From Dryomyza anilis (lineage: Eukaryota; Arthropoda; Insecta; Diptera; Dryomyzidae), in contig OX638136.1 of assembly GCA_951804985.1 (NCBI GenBank), positions 7,815,852 through 7,879,851 on the forward strand: a stretch of 64,000 bases of DNA, given 5' to 3'. Below the pieces are notes generated by a model. That model saw only the letters and a list, made by a program, of their open reading frames with translations, did no database searches and was not told the origin of the DNA. This document shows, one piece after another, positions 37,514-48,597 of the stretch. Numbering within the stretch: the first letter of the stretch is position 1; every line of letters starts with the position of its first letter. The translations under genes were made by a program, and so were the position numbers.

Positions 37514-39847
37514 ATGGTTAAATTCGAACAACTTAAAGTCGACCAGCTAAAGAAGGAGCTGGCGATTCATAATCTTCCAACTGTAGGTACGAAAGTAGAG
37601 CTACAAAAGCGTCTAATGGAAGAATTAGAGACCCAAGGCATTGACCTCGCTGAGCACGAGTTTGAAGTGGAAGCTGCAACAGCGTCATCGAAAAGTGTGG
37701 ACACGGAGCAAAAAGTACAGTCCCAAAGTTTTGATATGAGCCAGTTGCTCGGAGCAATACAACAACAGTTTCAGGAAAATGCCAATAAAATGGAACAGAA
37801 GCTCCTAGAAAATTCGAAGCAGTTTCAAGAAAATGCCAACAAAATGGAACAGAAACTTCTAGAAAATTCGAAACAGCAACTAGAAAGTTCTAATCAACTG
37901 CAAACTGAAATTAAGCAGCAGATGCAGGAGCATTCTAAGCAGCTTTTGGAATTTTCTAATACACTCCATAGCAAAGTGACGGAGCTAGAAACGCATGTAA
38001 ATGACATGGAAGTGAACATTGATGAAAAAATTCAAAGATTAGAAAACGGTATAGACAAAGAAATCCAGGAAATAAAAAAAGATTTGCACGTGTTGCAGAT
38101 AAATGGACCTACCCAGCATGTTTTTAGTGGTACGAGGCTAAAATCGCCGATTTACGATGGAACCACAGCGTTCAACATTTTCAAGCTGCAATTTGAGACC
38201 ACGGCTGTAAGTAATCGATGGAATAATGAGGACAGCGTAGCCGCACTTATCGTGGCGCTTAAAGGAGGCGCAGCTGAAGTATTGCAGACTGTTCCAGAAA
38301 GTGATCGAAACAGTTATTTAGCGGTTATGGCTGCACTGCAGCGAAAATATGGCAGTGATCACATGAAACAGATATACCGAATGGAGCTGAAGGGCAGATT
38401 GCAACGAAATGGCGAAACTTTGCAGGCGTATGCAGCGGACGTCGAGAGGCTTGCACATTTGTCGTATGCAGATTCAACAAGTGATTTCATAGAAAAGTGC
38501 AAGATCGAAGCTTTTGTTGATGGTATACGCGATCAGGAGACAAAACGTGCAACAGTAATTGCGCCTAAGGTAACATTTACGGAAACGGTTACCATCGCTC
38601 TAACACAGGAGACAGCAAATGCGATGTGCCGATCGGCTCCAAAATCGCGTAGAATTGATGTGGAGATCGATGATTTATTTCAAGTAGTGTGCGAAGCAGT
38701 TAAAGCAGGCGTTAAAACCGAACACACATCAGCCAACAAAGATACGCAATTCAAAGGTAAATGCTACAACTGTGGAAAATATGGACATATGGCACGCGAC
38801 TGTCGTGATAGACGTAAATGTGTAAATCTGCAACCACCTAAAGGATACCGACCAGAAAAGAGGCCTGAGGATGGCCAAAATAACGCCAGGGAACATCATG
38901 GCAATTCGGGCACTGTGTCGGCACGAGTGTGTAAAATGGAATCCAGAGAATGCTCGACGGAAGAAGAAAAGACGAACATAATTCACATTCGTTCGTTAAA
39001 TGTCATGGCAGATGATCAATGGACTCTAGAGCAAATACGAAATAATCAAAAGAAGGACCCCGACATCGCAAAAATTAGGACGTTCAAGGAACAACAAAGA
39101 AAGCCATTATGGAAAGAGTTAGCATCTAACAGTCCAATAAGCAGGGCTTATTGGGCGCAGTGGCAAAGCCTGAAGCTACAAAATGGTTGTTTGTACCGTG
39201 TTTGGGAAACTGAAAATGGCAGATCTGCACGAAATTTAATTGTTGTTCCCAAATCAAAAATTAAAGAGATAGTACTGAAATGCCATTGTGGTTCCAATGG
39301 ATGTCACTTGAGCATTAATAAAACGGTTGAAGAAGTCAGAAAACGTTTCTATTGGGTCGGATATCAGAAGTCAGTCGCCTATTGGATTCAGAGATGTAAG
39401 CAATGTGTATCCGCAAAAAGAAAACCCGTCAGAAGTTGCCGTAAGATAAGTCAATACAACGCAGGAGCACATTGCGAACGTACTGTAATGGATGGGCAAA
39501 AGCCGATTCCAAAAAGTGTTTTGCAAAAGAGAAAAAGTGAAGACCGAGACGAGTTGCATCAGTCCTTAAGGCAGAGGATACAAATTCCAAGTAGTAAGAT
39601 AAATTCCAGATACGACTTGAGAGCAAACTCTGAGGGGTTTAAGAAAGGAGATCTGGTTATGCTTTGCAGCCCGCCACGAGTGAATTTGATAAATCCAAAA
39701 CTACAAACACACCGGGAAGGACCGTACAGGATAATTAAAAGGATAAATGACATTGTGTATCGGATTCAGAATACTACAGGCGTAAGACGAAAAATGAAAG
39801 TAGTACATTTAGAAAGGTTGGTGCCGTATATAGAGAGAGAGGATTAA
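37514..39847 (+). CDS. Gag-integrase fusion protein of non-autonomous LTR element, copy A
   Basis: 777 codons, ATG 31 nt after the LTR. Residues about 6-40 match a SAP-type DNA-binding motif (LKVDQLKKELAIHNLP). About 80-195 is a coiled coil built of ENANKMEQKL-type repeats. About 200-375 is capsid-like and 417-430 is a CCHC knuckle (CYNCGKYGHMARDC). The frame then joins the linker after RNase H, the integrase zinc-binding domain (H591, H598, C628, C631) and, after another junction near 661, the integrase C-terminal domain to 777. Compared with L7, protease, RT, RNase H and the integrase core (second Asp and Glu) are absent. It could form Gag particles mobilised by L7-type partners; this is inference. 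The open frame despite two deletions is notable. Confidence 0.85.
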   Translation: MVKFEQLKVDQLKKELAIHNLPTVGTKVELQKRLMEELETQGIDLAEHEFEVEAATASSKSVDTEQKVQSQSFDMSQLLGAIQQQFQENANKMEQKLLENSKQFQENANKMEQKLLENSKQQLESSNQLQTEIKQQMQEHSKQLLEFSNTLHSKVTELETHVNDMEVNIDEKIQRLENGIDKEIQEIKKDLHVLQINGPTQHVFSGTRLKSPIYDGTTAFNIFKLQFETTAVSNRWNNEDSVAALIVALKGGAAEVLQTVPESDRNSYLAVMAALQRKYGSDHMKQIYRMELKGRLQRNGETLQAYAADVERLAHLSYADSTSDFIEKCKIEAFVDGIRDQETKRATVIAPKVTFTETVTIALTQETANAMCRSAPKSRRIDVEIDDLFQVVCEAVKAGVKTEHTSANKDTQFKGKCYNCGKYGHMARDCRDRRKCVNLQPPKGYRPEKRPEDGQNNAREHHGNSGTVSARVCKMESRECSTEEEKTNIIHIRSLNVMADDQWTLEQIRNNQKKDPDIAKIRTFKEQQRKPLWKELASNSPISRAYWAQWQSLKLQNGCLYRVWETENGRSARNLIVVPKSKIKEIVLKCHCGSNGCHLSINKTVEEVRKRFYWVGYQKSVAYWIQRCKQCVSAKRKPVRSCRKISQYNAGAHCERTVMDGQKPIPKSVLQKRKSEDRDELHQSLRQRIQIPSSKINSRYDLRANSEGFKKGDLVMLCSPPRVNLINPKLQTHREGPYRIIKRINDIVYRIQNTTGVRRKMKVVHLERLVPYIERED

Positions 39848-39871
39848 CAACTGTTCGGGACGAACAGATTT

Positions 39872-39884
39872 AGGTGGAGGGCAG
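39872..39884 (+). other. Polypurine tract of L5 (first internal region)
   Basis: AGGTGGAGGGCAG immediately before LTR 2, the expected primer site for plus-strand DNA synthesis. The equivalent precedes LTR 3 at 42820-42832. Confidence 0.75.
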
Positions 39885-40431
39885 TGTTACGAAAAGAGGT
39901 AATTTGCCCCACTGTGCAAGCAATCAACAATAATAAATGAGACGCAAGACAATTCAGCGCACTAAGCAATGTGTTAGAAAGAGACGGAAGATCATTCAGC
40001 GTACTGAGGCAGTGTGCGAGAAAGAGATGGAAGATCAGCGCATTAAAACACATGAGTGCGAATGAGATGCCAATAGCATGCGTCATTCACGAAACGAGTA
40101 GAAGGTTCTCGAAACAAGTCGAAGCTTGTCGAAACGTGTCGAACTGATGCATGCAGTATATAAGGCGGCGCATCTGAGGCACTGTACTTCAGTTGTGATT
40201 TAATAGTGAACTAGTGCGTCTCGTGAGTGAACATTGTAAAGATAATTTGTAGCAATTCAGCAGTTGATATAAGTGATTATTCTTTAAGTTGTTATTTAAA
40301 TTAATAAAGTTAAATTAATACTAGTTGAAATAATACTAGTTAAAACCAAATATAAGTGCGTTTTTATTTTGTACACAATCCAGCGATACGAACTCGTAGA
40401 ACAGTTTTCCGTAGACTGAATTTTCGTAACA
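39885..40431 (+). repeat. LTR 2 of L5 (shared middle LTR)
   Basis: Same 547-bp sequence as LTR 1 as far as read; it acts as 3' LTR of the first half and 5' LTR of the second. Confidence 0.92.
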
Positions 40432-40461
40432 TTGGTGTCAGAAGTGGGATTGTGATACAAA

Positions 40462-42795
40462 ATGGTTAAATTCGAACAACTTAAAGTCGACCAGCTAAAG
40501 AAGGAGCTGGCGATTCATAATCTTCCAACTGTAGGTACGAAAGTAGAGCTACAAAAGCGTCTAATGGAAGAATTAGAGACCCAAGGCATTGACCTCGCTG
40601 AGCACGAGTTTGAAGTGGAAGCTGCAACAGCGTCATCGAAAAGTGTGGACACGGAGCAAAAAGTACAGTCCCAAAGTTTTGATATGAGCCAGTTGCTCGG
40701 AGCAATACAACAACAGTTTCAGGAAAATGCCAATAAAATGGAACAGAAGCTCCTAGAAAATTCGAAGCAGTTTCAAGAAAATGCCAACAAAATGGAACAG
40801 AAACTTCTAGAAAATTCGAAACAGCAACTAGAAAGTTCTAATCAACTGCAAACTGAAATTAAGCAGCAGATGCAGGAGCATTCTAAGCAGCTTTTGGAAT
40901 TTTCTAATACACTCCATAGCAAAGTGACGGAGCTAGAAACGCATGTAAATGACATGGAAGTGAACATTGATGAAAAAATTCAAAGATTAGAAAACGGTAT
41001 AGACAAAGAAATCCAGGAAATAAAAAAAGATTTGCACGTGTTGCAGATAAATGGACCTACCCAGCATGTTTTTAGTGGTACGAGGCTAAAATCGCCGATT
41101 TACGATGGAACCACAGCGTTCAACATTTTCAAGCTGCAATTTGAGACCACGGCTGTAAGTAATCGATGGAATAATGAGGACAGCGTAGCCGCACTTATCG
41201 TGGCGCTTAAGGGAGGCGCAGCTGAAGTATTGCAGACTGTTCCAGAAAGTGATCGAAACAGTTATTTAGCGGTTATGGCTGCACTGCAGCGAAAATATGG
41301 CAGTGATCACATGAAACAGATATACCGAATGGAGCTGAAGGGCAGATTGCAACGAAATGGCGAAACTTTGCAGGCGTATGCAGCGGACGTCGAGAGGCTT
41401 GCACATTTGTCGTATGCAGATTCAACAAGTGATTTCATAGAAAAGTGCAAGATCGAAGCTTTTGTTGATGGTATACGCGATCAGGAGACAAAACGTGCAA
41501 CAGTAATTGCGCCTAAGGTAACATTTACGGAAACGGTTACCATCGCTCTAACACAGGAGACAGCAAATGCGATGTGCCGATCGGCTCCAAAATCGCGTAG
41601 AATTGATGTGGAGAACGATGATTTATTTCAAGTAGTGTGCGAAGCAGTTAAAGCAGGCGTTAAAACCGAACACACATCAGCCAACAAAGATACGCAATTC
41701 AAAGGTAAATGCTACAACTGTGGAAAATATGGACATATGGCACGCGACTGTCGTGATAGACGTAAATGTGTAAATCTGCAACCACCTAAAGGATACCGAC
41801 CAGAAAAGAGGCCTGAGGATGGCCAAAATAACGCCAGGGAACATCATGGCAATTCGGGCACTGTGTCGGCACGAGTGTGTAAAATGGAATCCAGAGAATG
41901 CTCGACGGAAGAAGAAAAGACGAACATAATTCACATTCGTTCGTTAAATGTCATGGCAGATGATCAATGGACTCTAGAGCAAATACGAAATAATCAAAAG
42001 AAGGACCCCGACATCGCAAAAATTAGGACGTTCAAGGAACAACAAAGAAAGCCATTATGGAAAGAGTTAGCATCTAACAGTCCAATAAGCAGGGCTTATT
42101 GGGCGCAGTGGCAAAGCCTGAAGCTACAAAATGGTTGTTTGTACCGTGTTTGGGAAACTGAAAATGGCAGATCTGCACGAAATTTAATTGTTGTTCCCAA
42201 ATCAAAAATTAAAGAGATAGTACTGAAATGCCATTGTGGTTCCAATGGATGTCACTTGAGCATTAATAAAACGGTTGAAGAAGTCAGAAAACGTTTCTAT
42301 TGGGTCGGATATCAGAAGTCAGTCGCCTATTGGATTCAGAGATGTAAGCAATGTGTATCCGCAAAAAGAAAACCCGTCAGAAGTTGCCGTAAGATAAATC
42401 AATACAACGCAGGAGCACATTGCGAACGTACTGTAATGGATGGGCAAAAGCCGATTCCAAAAAGTGTTTTGCAAAAGAGAAAAAGTGAAGACCGAGACGA
42501 GTTGCATCAGTCCTTAAGGCAGAGGATACAAATTCCAAGTAGTAAGATAAATTCCAGATACGACTTGAGAGCAAACTCTGAGGGGTTTAAGAAAGGAGAT
42601 CTGGTTATGCTTTGCAGCCCGCCACGAGTGAATTTGATAAATCCAAAACTACAAACACACCGGGAAGGACCGTACAGGATAATTAAAAGGATAAATGACA
42701 TTGTGTATCGGATTCAGAATACTACAGGCGTAAGACGAAAAATGAAAGTAGTACATTTAGAAAGGTTGGTGCCGTATATAGAGAGAGAGGATTAA
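40462..42795 (+). CDS. Gag-integrase fusion protein of non-autonomous LTR element, copy B
   Basis: Same 777-codon frame 2948 bp downstream of copy A, with the same domain order: SAP-type motif, coiled coil, capsid-like domain, CCHC knuckle, integrase H2C2 domain, integrase C-terminal domain. I saw two amino-acid differences (Ile to Asn in the segment before the knuckle, near DVENDD; Ser to Asn in RKINQYN) and one silent difference near 41212. Near-identity of two adjacent copies means a recent duplication or gene conversion. Its promoter would be in the middle LTR. Confidence 0.85.
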   Translation: MVKFEQLKVDQLKKELAIHNLPTVGTKVELQKRLMEELETQGIDLAEHEFEVEAATASSKSVDTEQKVQSQSFDMSQLLGAIQQQFQENANKMEQKLLENSKQFQENANKMEQKLLENSKQQLESSNQLQTEIKQQMQEHSKQLLEFSNTLHSKVTELETHVNDMEVNIDEKIQRLENGIDKEIQEIKKDLHVLQINGPTQHVFSGTRLKSPIYDGTTAFNIFKLQFETTAVSNRWNNEDSVAALIVALKGGAAEVLQTVPESDRNSYLAVMAALQRKYGSDHMKQIYRMELKGRLQRNGETLQAYAADVERLAHLSYADSTSDFIEKCKIEAFVDGIRDQETKRATVIAPKVTFTETVTIALTQETANAMCRSAPKSRRIDVENDDLFQVVCEAVKAGVKTEHTSANKDTQFKGKCYNCGKYGHMARDCRDRRKCVNLQPPKGYRPEKRPEDGQNNAREHHGNSGTVSARVCKMESRECSTEEEKTNIIHIRSLNVMADDQWTLEQIRNNQKKDPDIAKIRTFKEQQRKPLWKELASNSPISRAYWAQWQSLKLQNGCLYRVWETENGRSARNLIVVPKSKIKEIVLKCHCGSNGCHLSINKTVEEVRKRFYWVGYQKSVAYWIQRCKQCVSAKRKPVRSCRKINQYNAGAHCERTVMDGQKPIPKSVLQKRKSEDRDELHQSLRQRIQIPSSKINSRYDLRANSEGFKKGDLVMLCSPPRVNLINPKLQTHREGPYRIIKRINDIVYRIQNTTGVRRKMKVVHLERLVPYIERED

Positions 42796-42832
42796 CAACT
42801 GTTCGGGACGAACAGATTTAGGTGGAGGGCAG

Positions 42833-43374
42833 TGTTACGAAAAGAGGTAATTTGCCCCACTGTGCAAGCAATCAACAATAATAAATGAGACGCAAGACAA
42901 TTCAGCGCACTAAGCAATGTGTTAGAAAGAGACGGAAGATCATTCAGCGTACTGAGGCAGTGTGCGAGAAAGAGATGGAAGATCAGCGCATTAAAACACA
43001 TGAGTGCGAATGAGATGCCAATAGCATGCGTCATTCACGAAACGAGTAGAAGGTTCTCGAAACAAGTCGAAGCTTGTCGAAACGTGTCGAACTGATGCAT
43101 GCAGTATATAAGGCGGCGCATCTGAGGCACTGTACTTCAGTTGTGATTTAATAGTGAACTAGTGCGTCTCGTGAGTGAACATTGTAAAGATAATTTGTAG
43201 CAATTCAGCAGTTGATATAAGTGATTATTCTTTAAGTTGTTATTTAAATTAATAAAGTTAAATTAATACTAGTTGAAATAATACTAGTTAAAACCAAATA
43301 TAAGTGCGTTTTTATTTTGTACACAATCCAGCGATACGAACTCGTAGAACAGTTTTCCGTAGACTGAATTTTCG

Positions 43375-43377
<3 letters not shown>
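42833..43377 (+). repeat. LTR 3 of L5
   Basis: Matches LTRs 1 and 2 but ends CGTAA before TATATA, two bases short of the normal end. Confidence 0.92.
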
Positions 43378-43416
<39 letters not shown>

Positions 43417-43835
43417 TTTTTAAATTAGAAATTTTCATAAATATGTTACGTAATAAAAAAAAACTGAGTATGCAGTCAAAATCAGCATACACGATTTATA
43501 TTACATTGAAGATTGGGATATCTCCATACGAATATATTTTTTCGTTTCTTGAGTAAAGTGTTATTGAATTAATAATAAAATATATAATCACCTATAACTA
43601 TGGTATAACTTTGCCGATTATGTGTTTTATATTTTATGTGAAACGATTACAACGTTTTCTTTTGACTATATTTAAATAGAATTCATTCTCCCAATACTAA
43701 AGTTTTAAATATTTCAATCTCTGTAAACGTGCGTTTTATACGAATTTCTGAATGTAAATGATCTGTACCACTAATTTTACCTAGGCCCGCGATTAATAGG
43801 ACTATCAAACACTTTTAGAATATTTATGATCATAT

Positions 43836-44368
43836 TGTTACGAAAACTCAGTCTACGGAAAGCTGTTCTACGAGTTCGTATCGCTTGATTGTGTACAAAA
43901 TAAAAACACTCTTATATTTGGTTTAAATTATAACAATTAACTTCATTAATTCACTTTAATAAACAACTTTACTAATAACAAATTCTAACAACTGCTGCAT
44001 GTCCACAATTTAACTTGACAATTATCACACGAGATGCACTCGACCACTTTACAATCACTACTGAAGTGAAGTACCTCAGATGCGGCTCCCTTATATACTG
44101 CATGCATCAGTTCGACACGTTTCGACACGCTTCGACTTGTTTCGAGAACCTTCTACTCGGTTCGTGAATGACGCATGCTATTGGCATCTCATTCGCACTC
44201 ATGTGTTTTAATGAGCTGATCTTCCCTCTCTTTCTCGCACATTGCCCAGTACGCTGAATGATCTTCCGTCTCTTTCTAACACATTGCTTAGTGCGCTGAA
44301 TTGTCTTGCGTCTCATTTATTATTGTTGAATGCTTGCACAGTGGGGCAAATTACCTCTTTTCGTAACA
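43836..44368 (-). repeat. 3' LTR of L6
   Basis: TGTTACG/CGTAACA ends, purine tract at 44369-44381, HSE-like run with one change (CTCGGTTCGTG). Confidence 0.88.
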
Positions 44369-44390
44369 CTGCCCTCCACCTAAATCTAAT

Positions 44391-46827
44391 CTAATCCTCT
44401 CTCTCTATATACGGCACCAACATTTCTAAATGTACTACTTTCATTTTTCGTCTGACGCCTGTAGTATTCTTAATCCGATACACAATGTCATTTATCCTTT
44501 TAATTATCCTGTACGGTCCTTCCCGGTGTGTTTGTAATTTTGGATTTGTCAATTTCACTCGTGGCGAGCTACAAAGCATGACCAGATCTCCTTCCTTAAA
44601 TCCCTCAGAGTTTGCTCTCAAGTCGTATCGGGACTTCATCTTATCACTTGCAATTTGTATACTCTGCCTTAAAGACCGAAGCAACTCGTCTTGGTCTTCA
44701 CTTTCCTTCTTTCCCAAAACAATTTTTGAAATCAGATTTTTCACATCCATGGCAGTACGTTCGCAATGTCCTCCTATGTTGCATTGATTCGTCTTACCGC
44801 AACTCCTGACGTCTTTTCTTTTTGCGGATACACATTGCTTACATCTGTGAATTCAGTAGGCGGCTGACTTCTGATATCCGACCCAATAGAAATGCTTCCT
44901 GACTTCTTCAATCGTTTTATTAATGCTCAAGTGACATCCATTGGTTCCACAATGGCATTTCAGTACTATGGCTTTTATTTTTGACTTGGGAACAACAATC
45001 AAATTTCGTGCAGAGCTGCCATTTTCACTTTCCCACACACGGTACAAACAACCATTTTGTAGCTGCAGGCTTTGCCACTGCGCCCTGCTTATTGGACTGT
45101 TGGATGCTAACTCTTTCCATAATGGTTTCCTTTGTTGTTCCTTGAACGTCCGAATTTTTGCGATGTCGGGGTCCATATTTTGATCATTTCGTATTTGCTC
45201 TAGACTCCATTGATCATCTGGCATGACACCCAATGAACGAATGTGAATTATGTTCGTTTTTTCATCTTCTCTCCGGCATTCTCCGGATTCCATTGTACAC
45301 ACTCGTGCCGACACAGTGCCTGAATTTCCAAGATGGCAACTGGTGTCATTCGTACTATCCTTAGATCTTTTTTCTGGTCTGTATCTCTTTGGTGGTTGCA
45401 CAATTACACATTTACGTTTTTCACGACAGTCGCGTGCCATATGCCCATATTTTCTGCAATTGTAGCATTTACCTTTCAATTGTGTGTTTCCGTTGGAAAC
45501 ATAATGTTCGGATTTAACGCTGGCTTTGGACGCTCTACTTACTCCTTGACATAAAATTTCTCTCTCCTCATCTTGTACACGTGTTTTCGTTGCTGATCGG
45601 CACAATGTAGACGCTATCTCCTGCGTAAGCGCTGTGGTGACCGTTTCCATAAATGTCACCTTTGGGTTAGTCATTGTTGCCCGTTTTGTCTCAGGATCCC
45701 GTATGCCATAAACTAATGCATTTATCTTGCACATTTTCAAGAAATCACAGGCTGAATCGGAATACGCCAAATGTGCAAGTCTCTTAACATCCGCAGCATA
45801 TTCCTGCAACGATTCGCAATTATTTTGCCTTCGGAACTTCAGCTGTATTCTGTAAATAGGTGCCATGTGGTCACTGCCGTATTTTCGTTGCAATGCACCC
45901 ATGACCGCTGAATAACTGTTAATGTCACTTTTTGAAACTGTCGGCTGCGCCTCCTTTAAGCGCCACGATAAGTGCGGCTACGCTGTCCTCATTATTCCAT
46001 CGATTACTTACAGCCGTGGTCTCAAATTGCAGCTTGAAAATGTTGAACGCTGTGGTTCCATCGTAAATCGGCGATTTTAGCCTCGTACCACTAACAACAT
46101 GCTGTGTAGGTCCATTTATCTGCAACACGTGCAAATCTTTTTATATTTCCTGGATTTCTTTGTCCATACCGTTTTCTAATCTTTGAATTTTTTTCATCAA
46201 TGTTCACTTACATGCGTTTCTAGCTCCGTCACTTTTCTATGGAGTGTATTAGAAACTTCCAAAAAGCTGCTTACAATGCTCCTGCATCTGCTGCTTAATT
46301 TCAGTTTGCAGTTGATTAGAACTTTCTAGTTGCTGTTTCAAATTTTCTTGAAGTTTCTGTTCCATTTTGTTGGAATTTTCTAGAAGTTCTTGCTTCATGT
46401 CTAATTTGAGCTGATTAGAATTTCCTTGTAGTTCTGTTTTAAGTTGATTTGAATTTTCTTGAAGTTTCTGTTCCATTCTGGTCGAATTTTCTTGGAACTG
46501 CTTCGAATTTTCTAGAAGCTTCTGTTTCATTTTGTTGTCATTTTCTTGGAGCTGTTTGGAATTTTCTTGAAACTGTTGTTGTATTGCTCCGAGTAACTGG
46601 CTCAAATCAAAGCTTTGGGACTGTACTTTTTGCTCCGTGTCCACACTTTTCGATGACGCTGTTGCAGCTTCCACTTCAAACTCGTGATCTGCGAGGTCAA
46701 TGCCTTGGTTCTCTAATTCTTTCATTAGACGCTTTTATAGTTCTACTTTCGTACCTACAGTTGGAAGATTATGAATCGCCAGATCCTTCTTTAGCTGGTC
46801 GACTTTAAGTTGTTCGAATTTAACCAT
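44391..46827 (-). pseudogene. Gag-integrase remnant of L6
   Basis: Frames: 44391-44750 (integrase C-terminal domain), 44853-45902 (349 codons, capsid part, CCHC knuckle, integrase H2C2 start), 45925-46134 (capsid start) and 46249-46725 (158 codons, coiled coil). It is broken by a deletion near 45942, a 1-nt change near 46190, the shared TGA at 44853-44855, and a TAG in the SAP region near 46737. A 9-nt loss (RAYWAQ to RAQ) near 45083 keeps the frame. Confidence 0.82.
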
Positions 46828-46858
46828 TTTGTATCACAATCCCACTTCTGACACCAAT

Positions 46859-47397
46859 GTTACGAAAATTCAGTCTAAGGAAAACTGTTCTACGAGTTCG
46901 TATCGCTGGATTGTGTACAAAATAAAAACACACTAATATTTGGTTTTAATTGGTATTATTGCAACTAGTATTAATTAACTTTATTTATTTAAATAACAAC
47001 TTAAAGAATAATCACTTGTATCAACTGCTGAATTTATACAATTTAGCTTACCAATGTTCACTCACGAGACGCACTAGTTCACAATCAAATCACAACTGAA
47101 GTGCTGTACCTCTGATGCGGCTCCCTTATATACTGCATGCATCAGTTCGACACGTTTTGACAAGCTTCGACTTGTTTCGAGAATGACGTTTCATAAATGA
47201 CGCATGCTATTGGCATCTCATTCGCACTCATGTGTTTTAATGCGGTGATCTTCCATCTCTTTCTCACACACTGCCTCAGTGCGCTGAATAATCTTCCGTC
47301 TCTTTCTAACACATGCTTAGTGCGCTGAATTGTCTTGCGTCTCATTAATTATTGTTGATTGCTTGCACTATGGGGCAAATTACATCTTTTCGTAACA
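46859..47397 (-). repeat. 5' LTR of L6
   Basis: Bounded by TGTTACG and CGTAACA. It carries the same shortened HSE region (CGAGAATGACGTTTCATAAATG) as the 5' LTRs of L2 and L3. Confidence 0.86.
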
Positions 47398-47769
47398 ATA
47401 CATTTTATTAAATCGGTAATAAATAATACATTTCACGATCGTACAATTATATATTTGATCTGTTGAGTACATATCTTTAATACATATGTATGAAAAAATT
47501 TAATTTTTCAACTATATAATCACCTATAACTACGGTATAACTTTGCCGATTATGTGTTTTATATTTTATGTGAAACGATTACAACGTTTTCTTTTGACTA
47601 CATTTAAATAGAAATCATACTCCCAATACTAAATTTATAAATAATTCAATATCTGTAAACGTGCGTTTTATACGAATTTCTGAATGTAAATGATCTGTAC
47701 CACTACATTTTACCTAGGCCTGCGATTAATAGGACTATCAAACACTTTTAGAATATTTATGATCATATT

Positions 47770-48003
47770 ATAATAATAAATAATAGTTTGGCGCTACAGT
47801 CCTGTATTGAACTTAGGCCGAGCTCTCTCACCATTTTGAGCTGTGCGTGTTATATTTGTACTCAAAGTGGTGGGACCTACAGTTTATTGCCGAATCCGAA
47901 CGGCGGGTGAGAGCTTTTTCATAGGCAATGTTTTTACTCTCGGAGGTTTGCCATTTACTGACGAGAGGTAGCGCGGTATATAAAAATGTTTCTATTAAAA
48001 GAT
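47770..48003. mobile_element. Short GC-richer dispersed repeat, unclassified
   Basis: Sequence found once in the window, with TTAGGCCGAGCTCTCTCACC and GGTGGGACCTACAGTTTATT blocks, a GAATCCGAACGGC block and ACTCTCGGAGGTTTGCCATT. These blocks resemble a dispersed repeat I remember from higher-fly genomes, whose name I cannot give. It sits exactly where about 1.4 kb of unit sequence (PBS-like and TATA blocks) is missing, joining GATCATATTA to GAATTGAAAACAAC. Confidence 0.5.
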
Positions 48004-48231
48004 GTGAATTGAAAACAACTAAAATAAAACAGCGCCTACAAAAAAAAAAAATCATATTATTTTAACAAGTGGATTCATATATTACTTGTTATAAAAAAAA
48101 TAGCTTACAAATGAATTTAATAAAATGACAAAATGTATAGCCTGCTATAAAAATACCTAAAAATAAAAATTTCTCTACAGTGGTTTATTTACCTATATAC
48201 ATTGTTTTTCTATTATATGTTTTACTTTCAG

Positions 48232-48364
48232 ATCCAGCTATGAGCAATTTGAGAAGACGAAGAACGAAAACCACAAAGCGTCGCGAATAGGAGGCACATT
48301 GTGCGTTTCAATGAGTAGCAATTGCAACAAGTCCTGCAAATGCGCACGCTTTGCAGTGCTGTAG
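48232..48364 (+). other. Exon-like open frame after a splice acceptor, copy in U6
   Basis: Same 133-bp block and acceptor as at 6421; open to TAG 48362-48364, with the Arg to Met change also seen in U3. Confidence 0.35.
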
Positions 48365-48597
48365 CCGAACAAAAGACAATTTTTAACGAGGTTTAGCTCA
48401 GATACGGACGGTTTCACGGTAGTGTAATAATAACCATAATATAGACCAGATGGAATTTGAGAAGACAAACTCATTGTTTATCATATAATATATAATATAT
48501 GAAATATAAAATATATATGTAATATGTAAAATAATTAATAACAATTAAAATAATATATGTATAATTTTATTTTTTTTTAATTATTTTACAATATAAA

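Larger units (their letters stand above)
43836..47397 (-). mobile_element. Ty3/gypsy-family LTR element L6 (minus strand, both LTRs present)
   Basis: 3' LTR 43836-44368, internal region 44369-46858, 5' LTR 46859-47397. The left flank GATCATAT and right flank ATACATTTTATTAAATCGG equal those of L3, so L6 and L3 are copies of one insertion. Gag with its zinc knuckle and the integrase ends are present; protease to RNase H and the integrase core are missing. Confidence 0.9.
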
